Shown: positions 56,603 through 64,000 of the stretch, in pieces | Layout of the letters: each line of letters opens with the position of its first letter | How positions within the stretch are numbered: position 1 is the stretch's first letter | Assembly (NCBI GenBank): GCA_033344915.1 | Contig: JAWPML010000001.1 | Coordinates: forward strand, 3,486,263 to 3,550,262 | Length of the DNA: 64,000 nucleotides | Origin: Acidimicrobiales bacterium | GTDB lineage: Bacteria > Actinomycetota > Acidimicrobiia > Acidimicrobiales > Aldehydirespiratoraceae | Direction: 5' to 3' | Notes under the pieces: generated by a model | Databases searched by the model: none | The model's input: only the letters and a program-made list of their open reading frames with translations | Told to the model about the DNA's origin: nothing | Position numbers and translations under genes: made by a program

Positions 56603-58828
56603 GTGGGACGCATGTTCACGACCTTGCGCCACCGACTCGTCTCGATCCTGATCGGTCCCTTCGTGTGCCTGTCCCTGCTGGCGACGGCGTGCGGCGCGGA
56701 CGAGGCCGCCGACGCGGCCGGCCCGGCGCCGACCGATCCCCCGGTCACGACGCCGATCGACGACGCCGGTGACGACGGTTCCGGCGGCGACGAGTCGGTG
56801 GGCGACGATGCCGACACCGATGACCCCGTCGAGTTGCCGAACGAGGTGATCATCGATGCCCCGGGTCTCGTGATCGAGGAAGTCGACGGCGTGGCGCAGG
56901 TGAGCGAGACCGCGACCGGCGAGCTCGAGCTGCCGGACTGGCTCGAGGCGATGCTGTTCAGTCGCGGCCTGGTCGGCCGGATCGGCACGGACTTCGGCCG
57001 CGACCTCGCCCACCTCGATGCCCACCTGCATGACGACGTCCTCTACTGGTACGTCGTCATCGAGCAGGACACCGTCCTCGAGCTCGACCTGGACGGGCTC
57101 AGCCTCGACATCCCCCGCCAGTGGAACATGGCCGGTAAGGGCAACAGCGTGCTCGTGCTCGACCCGGTCTCGGGCTACGTCTACGCGGGCATGTCCTGCC
57201 CGGGGATCACCCTGCCGGTCAACATCGACCTGCAGATCAGCGGCTTCGAGGGCGGCTGCGGTGTCGGGTTCGCGCTCGATGGTTCGATCCCGGTCGACTT
57301 CCGGCTCGCGGACACGATCCACGGGGACTTCGATTCGCTTCATCCTCAGCTCGTGGTCGACGGCGAGTTCCCGGTCGGACCGGTCAATGTCGCGGGCAGC
57401 GTGTTCGTCGACTTCGACCCGAGCGGTCTCGAGGCCATCGCCACGGGCCAGTTCGGCATGGGTCTGCCCGGCAAGCTCGGCGTCGTCCCGATCTCGGTGC
57501 CGATCGGCAACGGCACGCTCGGCATCGACCACCGGCTCGACGGTGCGGCCATCGTCGAGAAGACCTGGGTCAACGGCTATCTCGGCGACGACATCATCGC
57601 CGAAGGGGCGTTCGCCACGGCCGCCGATTTCCTGGCCCTGCAGGGCGATGTCGACGTCGACGGCTTCCTGCACCGCCGCCTCGACCCCGCGGCGCCCGCC
57701 GTCTGGGAGACCGATTCGTACCTCGACGTCGAGGGTGAAGGCGCCTGGAATCCGCAGCGGCTCATGCCCGCGGGGGTGGACCACGACACGCTGAGCGGCT
57801 CGTTCGCGGGGCGCATCGACGTGGACGGCATCCGTGGCGTCGGCACGGTCACCAGCACTCCGTTCGCCACCGTCGAGTTGGCCGCGGAGGGCAATGTCGC
57901 CTTCGAGATGCTCTACGAGGATCTCGGCAACAGCTTCCTGCAGATCGACGGCACCCTCGAGGTCGGCGGTGTGGACCTGGTCGAGGGCGAGCTGCGCATC
58001 GACGCCGACGGCGTGAAGGTCGACGGCAGGCTCGGCGTCGGTGGCAACTTCGTCGCCATCGGCGGCCGGATCGGCCCGGGTGGCGTGGAGCTCAGCGGCG
58101 AGGTCGGCGTGACCATCGATCTCACGGACCTCGACGCCCTCGCCGCCAAGATCGCCGGCGAGCAGGGTGAGGACGAGACCATCGACCGCCTCGAGGCCGA
58201 GATCGACGAACTCGCCCCCCACGCGGCGATCCAGAACCTGCTCGACGAGGTGTCCGATGCCTACGACGGCATCGCTACCCGCGAGGCCCTCATCGAGGAC
58301 CAACGGGACACGCTCGAGGATCTGGCCCGCACCTGGGACGGCTACACGCCGCTCGAGAAGGTCGGGAAGTCCGTCTCCCACGGGATCAGGGTCACGGCAG
58401 CCAACACCGCCATTGCCGGACTCAAGGTCGACATCGGACGCCTCCGACTCGTGATCCTCGGAGCCGATGGCCTGGTGGCGCTCTACAAGCAGTTCGTGCC
58501 CGACGCCCGTCCGGTCGACGTCGAGCGCTTCGAGGCGCTGAAGGAACTCCTCCGCCTGCTGAAGTGGGAGCGCTTCTGGTCGAACGTGCGCGGCGTCATC
58601 GCCGGCGTCGTGCGCGGCGCCGGCACCCTGCTCGAGGCGTTCGGCCTCGACCTGCGGATCGAGGGCCGGGTGCGACTCGCCATCGGCACCGACGGCCTCG
58701 ATGCCGAGGTGATCGCCTCGGTGTGTGGCGACGACTGGTGCGTCGGTATCGACACGACTTCGTTCGATCCCGACTCGGGCCGGACCTGCATCGGTATCGG
58801 CGACTCGACGAACTGCGGCACGGTGTGA
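56603..58828 (+). CDS. Large secreted lipoprotein of unknown function
   Basis: 741 residues from a GTG start (an ATG lies 9 bp later). A signal peptide ends in the lipobox LLATAC. The next 50 residues are acidic and low-complexity. Residues about 80-510 have repeating beta-type segments rich in Gly, Asp and Val (for example GDVDVDGFLHRRLD and RIDADGVKVDGRLGVGGN), suggesting a beta-solenoid or sandwich array. Residues 510-640 form a helical region (EAEIDELAPHAAIQNLLDEV), and the C-terminus is Cys-rich (VCGDDWCVGIDTT). I recognise no family. Confidence 0.75.
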   Translation: MGRMFTTLRHRLVSILIGPFVCLSLLATACGADEAADAAGPAPTDPPVTTPIDDAGDDGSGGDESVGDDADTDDPVELPNEVIIDAPGLVIEEVDGVAQVSETATGELELPDWLEAMLFSRGLVGRIGTDFGRDLAHLDAHLHDDVLYWYVVIEQDTVLELDLDGLSLDIPRQWNMAGKGNSVLVLDPVSGYVYAGMSCPGITLPVNIDLQISGFEGGCGVGFALDGSIPVDFRLADTIHGDFDSLHPQLVVDGEFPVGPVNVAGSVFVDFDPSGLEAIATGQFGMGLPGKLGVVPISVPIGNGTLGIDHRLDGAAIVEKTWVNGYLGDDIIAEGAFATAADFLALQGDVDVDGFLHRRLDPAAPAVWETDSYLDVEGEGAWNPQRLMPAGVDHDTLSGSFAGRIDVDGIRGVGTVTSTPFATVELAAEGNVAFEMLYEDLGNSFLQIDGTLEVGGVDLVEGELRIDADGVKVDGRLGVGGNFVAIGGRIGPGGVELSGEVGVTIDLTDLDALAAKIAGEQGEDETIDRLEAEIDELAPHAAIQNLLDEVSDAYDGIATREALIEDQRDTLEDLARTWDGYTPLEKVGKSVSHGIRVTAANTAIAGLKVDIGRLRLVILGADGLVALYKQFVPDARPVDVERFEALKELLRLLKWERFWSNVRGVIAGVVRGAGTLLEAFGLDLRIEGRVRLAIGTDGLDAEVIASVCGDDWCVGIDTTSFDPDSGRTCIGIGDSTNCGTV

Positions 58829-58843
58829 CGGCAACCGCCCGGG

Positions 58844-60025
58844 TCAGGACAGGTCGCTGATCAGGGCGTCGATCTCGTCGTGGGTGTTGTAGTAGTGGAC
58901 CGAGGCGCGGATGAGCGGCGGTAGGTCGCGGGCCTGCGTGTCGAGCAGGGCGGACCCCATCGGTTGGACGCTCACGTTGATCCGATCGGCCGCCAAGGAC
59001 TGCGCCACCTCGACGATGTCGCGGTCCGTGAGCGAGAACGTCACGATGCCGCAGGGATCGGTGCCGAGGTCGTGCACCTCGGCGCCGGTGACTTCGTCGC
59101 ACAGTCGATTCCGCAGGGCGTTCGCCACCTCCTTCACCCGCACCTCGATGTTCGCGATGCCCCACGCGAGCGCGTCGTCGACCGCGGCCCCGAGTCCGAG
59201 GAGCGCGGCCCAGTTGCGTTCCCACGACTCGAACCGGGAGGCGTCCGGCTGCAGGACGTAGGTGTGGGCGTCGACCCAGGTGGCGGCGTCGTGGTCGATC
59301 ATCGGCGGGTGCAGCATCTCCAGCACGGACTGGCGGACGTAGAGGAAGCCGGTGCCACGGGGACCACGGAGGTACTTGCGGCCCGTGGCGGTGAGGGCGT
59401 CACAGCCGATGGCCTCCACGTCGAGTGGCAGTTGCCCGGCGGACTGGCAGGCGTCGAGCAGGTAGAGGACGCCGTGCTCGCGGGCGACGCGCCCGATCGC
59501 GGCGGCATCGTTCACCAGGCCACCGTTCGTGGGGACGTGGTTGACGGTGATGAGCCTGGTCCGCTCGTCGACCATGGTCGCGAGCGCGTCGACGTCGAGC
59601 TCGCCCACCGCATCGTTGGGAACGACCTCCACCACCGCCCCGGTCGTCGCCGCGATGTGGAGGTACGCCACATAGTTCGCCCCGTACTCGGATTGGGTCG
59701 TGAGGATCCGGTCGCCGGGGTCGAACGCGATGGAGTAGAGGAACGAGTGCAGGGCCGAGGAGTTGCTCGTGGTGAGGGCGATCTCGCTGCGTTGCGCGTT
59801 GAGCATCGTCGCGATCGACGTGTAGACCGCCTCGGCCCGGTCGGTGCGGGCGTCGTAGGCCTCGTAGCCGCCGATGAGCGCCTCGAGCTCGAGATGGTCG
59901 AGCTGGGTCTGCAGCGTCGTCGCGTTCGGCAGCGCCGCGCCGGCGTTGTTGAAGTGGATGGTCTCCGCGCAGCCCGGCGTCTCGGCGCGGGCGCGGGCGA
60001 CGTCGATGGGCTGCGGGGCGGTCAC
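58844..60025 (-). CDS. Class V aminotransferase (cysteine-desulfurase/EgtE-like fold)
   Basis: 393 residues of PLP fold type I. N-terminal HFNNAGAALPNATT, PLP-binding DACQSAGQLPLDVEAIGCD and the Schiff-base lysine in TATGRKYLRGPRGTGFLYV are seen. RASVHYYNTHDEIDAL closes the fold. It resembles ergothioneine EgtE, isopenicillin-N-epimerase-like and cysteine-desulfurase proteins. The Cys-containing loop needed for desulfurase activity is not evident. No egt genes are near. Confidence 0.88.
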   Translation of the reverse strand: MTAPQPIDVARARAETPGCAETIHFNNAGAALPNATTLQTQLDHLELEALIGGYEAYDARTDRAEAVYTSIATMLNAQRSEIALTTSNSSALHSFLYSIAFDPGDRILTTQSEYGANYVAYLHIAATTGAVVEVVPNDAVGELDVDALATMVDERTRLITVNHVPTNGGLVNDAAAIGRVAREHGVLYLLDACQSAGQLPLDVEAIGCDALTATGRKYLRGPRGTGFLYVRQSVLEMLHPPMIDHDAATWVDAHTYVLQPDASRFESWERNWAALLGLGAAVDDALAWGIANIEVRVKEVANALRNRLCDEVTGAEVHDLGTDPCGIVTFSLTDRDIVEVAQSLAADRINVSVQPMGSALLDTQARDLPPLIRASVHYYNTHDEIDALISDLS

Positions 60026-60035
60026 GCTCGGGATC

Positions 60036-61133
60036 CTACGAACAGACGAGTCCGATGTCGGCCTGGATTCCGGCGTGATCGGCCGCCCAGTACAGGCCGT
60101 CGACCGGCTCGTCGAACGGCGTGTTGGCCCACACGCCGGTGGCGGTGCCGTCGCCGTCGGTGTCGAGTTCGTCCGTGTCCTGACCGTCGACCGTCAGCTC
60201 GCATCCCTCGGGCGGGCGGGCGAGGACGTAGTCGATGCGGCCCCGCAGCGTGGCGTCGCGCACGTCGAGACCGTCGTAGATCGTGTCCTCGCCGCTGCCG
60301 ATCCCGGACGTGCAGGTCGGACCGCCCTCGTCGGGGCACTCGGGATTGCCGGCGAGGAGGTGGGTGTCGATGAATCCGGCGTCGGCCAGCGCCCGGATCC
60401 GGGGCTCGGTGGGTTCGTTGTTCAGGTCGCCGATGACGAGCTGGAGCGACCCGGGGGCCGCTCGCTCGGCCAGGAACTCGAGGGTCTGCGTCGGATGGCA
60501 CTCGCCCATCAGCATCTCCGGCGGGCAGCTGGGCGAGCACGGGTCGAAGGGATTGTCCATGCACGGAAGGTTGAGCGAGCTGCTCGCATAGTGGGTCGCG
60601 AAGACGTCGACGACGAGCCCGTCACCGGCGTCGAGCCGGGCCCAGTGCGCCGACCAGATGGGGCCGCCGGCCAGTGTCAACCGGGCGTGGTCCAGGACCG
60701 GGAGCGTGGTGAGGATCATCTCCTGATCCGGGCTGCCGACGTCCTCGGTCAGCAGCACGTGCTCACCGTCGCACAGGTCCGGCAGGATCTCGGGCACGAT
60801 CTCGAACCAGCGCTGGTTGATCTCCTGGAGGGCGATGATCTCGGGGCACCCGGCGTCCTCCTCGAGCATCTGCCAGATCATGCGTGCCCTCGTGGGCGCG
60901 TTGCACTGGTCGGTGTCGGGTCCGCAGTTCGACGCGGCGGGAAAGCCGTGCAGCACGTTGAGCGTGGCCACCTCGACCGGGTAGGCGTCGACCGGCGCAA
61001 GCGTCGTCGTGGTGGTGGTCGTCGTGGTGGTCGTGGTCGTCGTCGGCGTACTGTCGTCACCGGCGTCGTCGCTGCACGCGACGGCGACCAGCGCCAGCCC
61101 GACTGCCGCGACGAACATCCGCGTCCTGCCCAT
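60036..61133 (-). CDS. Secreted endonuclease/exonuclease/phosphatase (EEP) family lipoprotein
   Basis: 365 residues. Lipobox in LALVAVACS, then a run of 14 threonines as linker. The EEP catalytic core has TLNVLHGF, ALQEINQRW (metal-binding Glu), THYASSS (His), VIGDLNNEP (Asp/Asn pair) and ADHAGIQADI (final His). Such proteins act on nucleic acids, sphingomyelin or inositol phosphates; the substrate is unknown. Six Cys in the middle suggest disulfides outside the cell. Confidence 0.88.
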   Translation of the reverse strand: MGRTRMFVAAVGLALVAVACSDDAGDDSTPTTTTTTTTTTTTTTLAPVDAYPVEVATLNVLHGFPAASNCGPDTDQCNAPTRARMIWQMLEEDAGCPEIIALQEINQRWFEIVPEILPDLCDGEHVLLTEDVGSPDQEMILTTLPVLDHARLTLAGGPIWSAHWARLDAGDGLVVDVFATHYASSSLNLPCMDNPFDPCSPSCPPEMLMGECHPTQTLEFLAERAAPGSLQLVIGDLNNEPTEPRIRALADAGFIDTHLLAGNPECPDEGGPTCTSGIGSGEDTIYDGLDVRDATLRGRIDYVLARPPEGCELTVDGQDTDELDTDGDGTATGVWANTPFDEPVDGLYWAADHAGIQADIGLVCS

Positions 61134-61282
61134 ACCGCATCCTCGCGAGCGGTCGTCCGAGATGCCAGCGCGAAACCGTCATGCATTCGCAATCAGAAGC
61201 ACGCGACCTTCGCGGTCCGTGGGGAGTCCGAACGGCTACAGGCGTCATCCTGGCGCCCATCAGCAAGGAGAAACCCCCACTC

Positions 61283-61528
61283 ATGACCATCATCGACAAG
61301 GTGAAGGGCCGGCTCGAGTCGGCCGTCAACGCCGGTTCCGGCGCGATCACCGACATGAAGGTCGAGCGCCGTCGCAAGGCGCTCGTCGCCGAGATGGGCG
61401 AATCCGCGTACGACCTCGTCACCAAGGGCGATGTCGACCACGCACACCTCGTCCGTCTCACGGCCGAGATCGATGCGCTCGACTCGGTGTCATCCGACGA
61501 CTCGTCGGATGACGACTCGGCCGCGTAG
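61283..61528 (+). CDS. Small hypothetical protein with acidic C-terminus
   Basis: 81 residues, helical, starting MTIIDKVKGRLESAVNAG, with AAGGAG 12 bp upstream. Basic middle (MKVERRRKALVAEMGESAYDLV) and Ser/Asp-rich tail. The pattern resembles short actinobacterial proteins of unknown function that form an amphipathic helix. It is a single gene between divergently oriented neighbours. Confidence 0.65.
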   Translation: MTIIDKVKGRLESAVNAGSGAITDMKVERRRKALVAEMGESAYDLVTKGDVDHAHLVRLTAEIDALDSVSSDDSSDDDSAA

Positions 61529-61575
61529 TCGTGTCCGGCCGCCGGGTTGAACGCCCGGCGGCTCTCCCCGGAGCC

Positions 61576-62649
61576 TCAGGCGAACGCGGCCCGCTCGTCA
61601 TCGACGCGGCCCGCGGCGATGGCGGCCAGGCGACCCGGGTCCTGCTCCACCGCGTCGCGTCGTGCCGCCGCCCGTTTCCACGCGTCGGCATCGGTCAGCT
61701 CGGCCGGGGGTGCCGCCAGGTCGTCGATGCGTCGGTAGGTGCCGACGCAGGGTGACCCGGCGCAGGCCCACACCGTCGGGGCGCCGGCGCGCGGGAGCGA
61801 CACGACCATCGAGGCGGTGGTCGTGGCGGCCCAGTCGCCGTGCATGCAGACGGTGAAGCCGGAGAAGTCGTCTCCGGCCTCTGTCGGCGGCGGGTGCGGA
61901 TGGTCGGCCGTCCCGGGCCGTCCCCATCGACCCCGTCCGTGGTCCCGCAACGCGCTGACGGCGGTGGCCGGGTCGAGCCCGTCCGTGTGCGCCACGCACG
62001 AGCGGGTCGCGGCGAGACGATGGTCGGCGCGCCGGAGGTCCACGCGGTCGTCGTGCCAGTCGTGGGTGGACGTCCCCGCGGGGACGTCGGCGGACGCCCG
62101 GGTCCAGGAGTCGCCGATCGAATAGCGGTTCGAGATCGACGTGCCCGCGCCGATCGGCATCGCGGCCCACGATCGGCCGCACGTCTCGAGCACCCAGCCG
62201 CCGTGGGCGTCGGTGATCAGGAACGACGAGTCGTAGGGGTCGTTCGTGTCCTGCCGGCACGATCCTCCCTGGCCGTGCGCCTCGAGCAACTCGACCATCG
62301 CCGCCAGTGCCTCGTCCGCCGTCGCGCCCCGTTCGAGGCCGAGGCGGACGAGGTCCATCCCGATGAGCGCCGGTTCGTCGTCGAGGGAGCGCCGGGCGTA
62401 CACGCGCTCGTTACCGATTGCGACGCCGTGCTCGTTGACGCCGTGCTCGGCTCCCCACAGCCAGGTCGGCTGGCTGAGCAGCACGCCGTGGGCGCCGGGG
62501 TCGGGGAGGGTGAGGTACTGGGTCCGCATCTCGCCGCCCGCCGGGCGCCCCGGCGACCACACGAGCAGCTGGACCTCGTCGCGGGGCCGATCACTGTTCT
62601 TGGCGAAGATCGTGCCGTCGGGCCCGACTCGGGCGAGCGTGTCGCACAT
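61576..62649 (-). CDS. Secernin/peptidase C69-like N-terminal-nucleophile hydrolase
   Basis: 357 residues beginning MCDTLARVGPDGTIFAKNSDRP. Removal of Met would leave Cys as the catalytic N-terminal nucleophile, as in dipeptidase A and secernins. NEHGVAIGNER and SFLITDAHGGWVLETCGRSWA are further family blocks. It may hydrolyse dipeptides or amides in the cytoplasm. It ends 7 bp before the MBL-fold gene's stop region, which is upstream on the same strand. Confidence 0.88.
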   Translation of the reverse strand: MCDTLARVGPDGTIFAKNSDRPRDEVQLLVWSPGRPAGGEMRTQYLTLPDPGAHGVLLSQPTWLWGAEHGVNEHGVAIGNERVYARRSLDDEPALIGMDLVRLGLERGATADEALAAMVELLEAHGQGGSCRQDTNDPYDSSFLITDAHGGWVLETCGRSWAAMPIGAGTSISNRYSIGDSWTRASADVPAGTSTHDWHDDRVDLRRADHRLAATRSCVAHTDGLDPATAVSALRDHGRGRWGRPGTADHPHPPPTEAGDDFSGFTVCMHGDWAATTTASMVVSLPRAGAPTVWACAGSPCVGTYRRIDDLAAPPAELTDADAWKRAAARRDAVEQDPGRLAAIAAGRVDDERAAFA

Positions 62650-62656
62650 CCGGGCT

Positions 62657-63556
62657 TCAGAGGGTGGCCGCGAGGGCGGCGACGGCCGTGTCGGCCATGT
62701 CCTCGACGGGTTCGCCGTGACCCGCGAGCAGTGTGTTGAACGTCAACGCCGCGAGACGCTTGGCCGACTCGTTGGCCTGGTCGTGGTCGGCCGAGAAGTC
62801 GGGGTTCGGGCCCTGGACGCCGCCACCGGCCGTGTTGAGCGCGTCGCCGGCCACGAGGAGCCCGGCCTCGTGATCGATCACCGAGATGTGGCCCGCTGTG
62901 TGGCCGGGGGTGGCGATCACCTCGAGCCCGAAGATCTCGGCGCCGTCGGCGGCCACGTCGATCGGGTCGTAGCCCATCGCCGCGATGTCGGCCTCCCCGG
63001 CGTGGGCGGTCGCTCCGTCGGCCATGTCCATGACCTCGGTGATGGACCCGATGTGGTCACCGTGGAGGTGGGTGAGGAAGACGTGGCGCACGTCCCCGTA
63101 GCCGAGCCCGATCCCGGCGAGCGTCTCGCCGATGTCGGCCGCGCTGCCGGGCGTGCCGGTGTCGACGATCGCCGCCTCCGTGCCCCGGGCGAGGACGTAG
63201 GCGGACACGAACCCGAGGTCCGTGCGGGCCCACTGCAACGGCGGTGGCGCGGGAAGGCCCTCGCTCGTCGGGGTCGTGTCGTCACCGTTCGCCGGTGGGG
63301 TCGTCGTCGATGGCGTGGACGTGGTCGAGGTCGATCCGGGCGCGGTCGTACCGGGCGCGGTCGTGCCGCCGTCGTCACTGCATGCGGCGATGAACGCGGG
63401 GGCGAACACGGCGAACGCCACCGTCCCCTTGCCCACCTCGCCGAGGAACGCCCGCCGGCGCCACTGACGGGGACCGCGCACCTGCGGGAGGAAGACCGGC
63501 AGGTCGTGATGGTGATGGTCGACGGGCGAGCCGTCCGGACGATGGTTCCCACACAT
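62657..63556 (-). CDS. Tat-exported metallo-beta-lactamase-fold lipoprotein
   Basis: 299 residues. The N-terminus is long and His-rich (PVDHHHHDLP), then a twin-arginine motif RRRAFLGEV and a hydrophobic region ending in a lipobox-like FIAACS. A Thr/Pro linker precedes an MBL fold: HLHGDHIG (HxHxDH), TPGHTAGHIS, VAGDAL and the last His in LLAGHGEPVEDM. It probably binds two zinc ions and hydrolyses an ester or thioester outside the membrane. The substrate is unknown. Confidence 0.88.
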   Translation of the reverse strand: MCGNHRPDGSPVDHHHHDLPVFLPQVRGPRQWRRRAFLGEVGKGTVAFAVFAPAFIAACSDDGGTTAPGTTAPGSTSTTSTPSTTTPPANGDDTTPTSEGLPAPPPLQWARTDLGFVSAYVLARGTEAAIVDTGTPGSAADIGETLAGIGLGYGDVRHVFLTHLHGDHIGSITEVMDMADGATAHAGEADIAAMGYDPIDVAADGAEIFGLEVIATPGHTAGHISVIDHEAGLLVAGDALNTAGGGVQGPNPDFSADHDQANESAKRLAALTFNTLLAGHGEPVEDMADTAVAALAATL

Positions 63557-63595
63557 GGCCGAACGCTACGCGTCGGCCCGGGCCTCTGTCACCGG

Positions 63596-64000
63596 TCAGT
63601 CGGTGATCTCGATGCGGACCCGCTTGTTGCCCTTGCCCTTGGACTCGGTCTTCGTGACGCGGAAGGTGCCGACCTCGCCCGTCGAGGCGACATGGGTGCC
63701 CCCGTCGGCCTGCTTGTCGAGGCCGACGATGTCGACGACGCGGATCTCGGTGACGAACTCGGGGATGAGGTTCACCTTCGTGCGGATCAGGTCCGGATCG
63801 GCGAGGGCGACCGGGCGATCGAGGAACGAGACCTCGATCGGTCGGTCGGCGGCGATCTCGGCGTTCACCGCGGCCTCGATCGTCTCGGCGAACCCGTCCG
63901 GTAGCGGGTCGAACTCGAAGTCCATCCGACCGGTGAGCGGCTCCATGTTCCCACCGGTCACGGCCTTGCCGTACTCGTTCCAGATCACGCCGCAGAGGAT
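63596..64000 (-). CDS. Alanyl-tRNA editing protein (AlaX-like), 5' part outside window
   Basis: The frame is open to the window edge, so at least 135 residues of the C-terminal part are seen. ILCGVIWNEYG, TGGNMEPLTGRMDFEF, and ADGGTHVASTGEVGTFRVTKTESKGKGNKRVRIE match the second additional domain of AlaRS/AlaX proteins, which deacylate mischarged Ser- or Gly-tRNA(Ala). The zinc ligands upstream (HxxxH) would lie outside the window. AlaRS itself may be elsewhere. Confidence 0.85.
   Translation of the reverse strand: MLCGVIWNEYGKAVTGGNMEPLTGRMDFEFDPLPDGFAETIEAAVNAEIAADRPIEVSFLDRPVALADPDLIRTKVNLIPEFVTEIRVVDIVGLDKQADGGTHVASTGEVGTFRVTKTESKGKGNKRVRIEITD

Overview
The window is a 64 kb stretch of a high-GC actinobacterial chromosome spanning the replication origin. 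GC-rich codon use, frequent GTG starts, ATGA/GTGA gene overlaps and the gene order point to an Actinomycetota genome. The order is gyrA-gyrB-dciA-recF ... dnaN-dnaA | rpmH-rnpA-yidD-yidC-jag-rsmG-parA-parB-cwlM-trxA-trxB ... sigM-type ECF ... DUF6049-type protein ... pcnA. SLH-like repeats, secreted acidic lipoproteins and the mix of accessory genes suggest an Acidimicrobiia (Ilumatobacter-like) lineage. That placement is inference, because no 16S gene is present.

Layout. 1-5.8 kb: a D-aminoacylase-type amidohydrolase (cut by the window edge), a secreted GH43-like protein with three SLH-type repeats, and a three-gene set (unknown protein, DAO-type flavoenzyme, PhnD-like protein). 5.7-10.5 kb: a MarR regulator divergent from a split adenosylcobalamin acyl-CoA mutase (large subunit, B12 subunit, MeaB GTPase) followed by a cytochrome P450. 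10.5-17.3 kb: XRE regulator, aminotransferase, two small CMD/AhpD-like genes of which the second is a candidate selenoprotein (in-frame UGA in a CxxU motif with a SECIS-like hairpin), a hydrolase, an acyltransferase, a DUF1295 membrane protein and an inositol-phosphatase family enzyme. 17.3-28.9 kb, nearly all on the minus strand: DUF3105 lipoprotein, a FliA/WhiG-type sigma factor, a saccharopine-dehydrogenase-like protein, tRNA-Ile, DUF3566, an N-demethylase-like protein, a TadE/TadG-like protein, gyrA, gyrB, dciA, recF. 28.9-31.2 kb: two plus-strand genes (LtrA, PhyH-like dioxygenase) break the recF-dnaN linkage. 31.2-34.4 kb: dnaN, dnaA and the presumed oriC.

To the right of dnaA, genes run on the plus strand from rpmH to parB, with two parS sites ahead of parA. 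Then come a CwlM-like protein, thioredoxin and its reductase, an ECF sigma/anti-sigma pair, a receptor-like Ser/Thr kinase, DegV, a DUF6049-type envelope protein, GNAT, an HDAC-like deacetylase and the CCA-adding enzyme. From 52 kb on the region is accessory: methyltransferase, DUF5318, a NarL-type two-component pair, panB, a damaged cupredoxin gene, a large unknown lipoprotein, a class V aminotransferase, a secreted EEP phosphatase/nuclease, a C69/secernin-type hydrolase, an MBL-fold lipoprotein and an AlaX-type editing protein cut by the window edge. Two long near-perfect hairpins (53.2 and 56.1 kb) lie in intergenic DNA here.

The strand switch at about 34 kb fits replication forks leaving an origin beside dnaA. 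The most notable item is the candidate selenoprotein at 12.9-13.4 kb.
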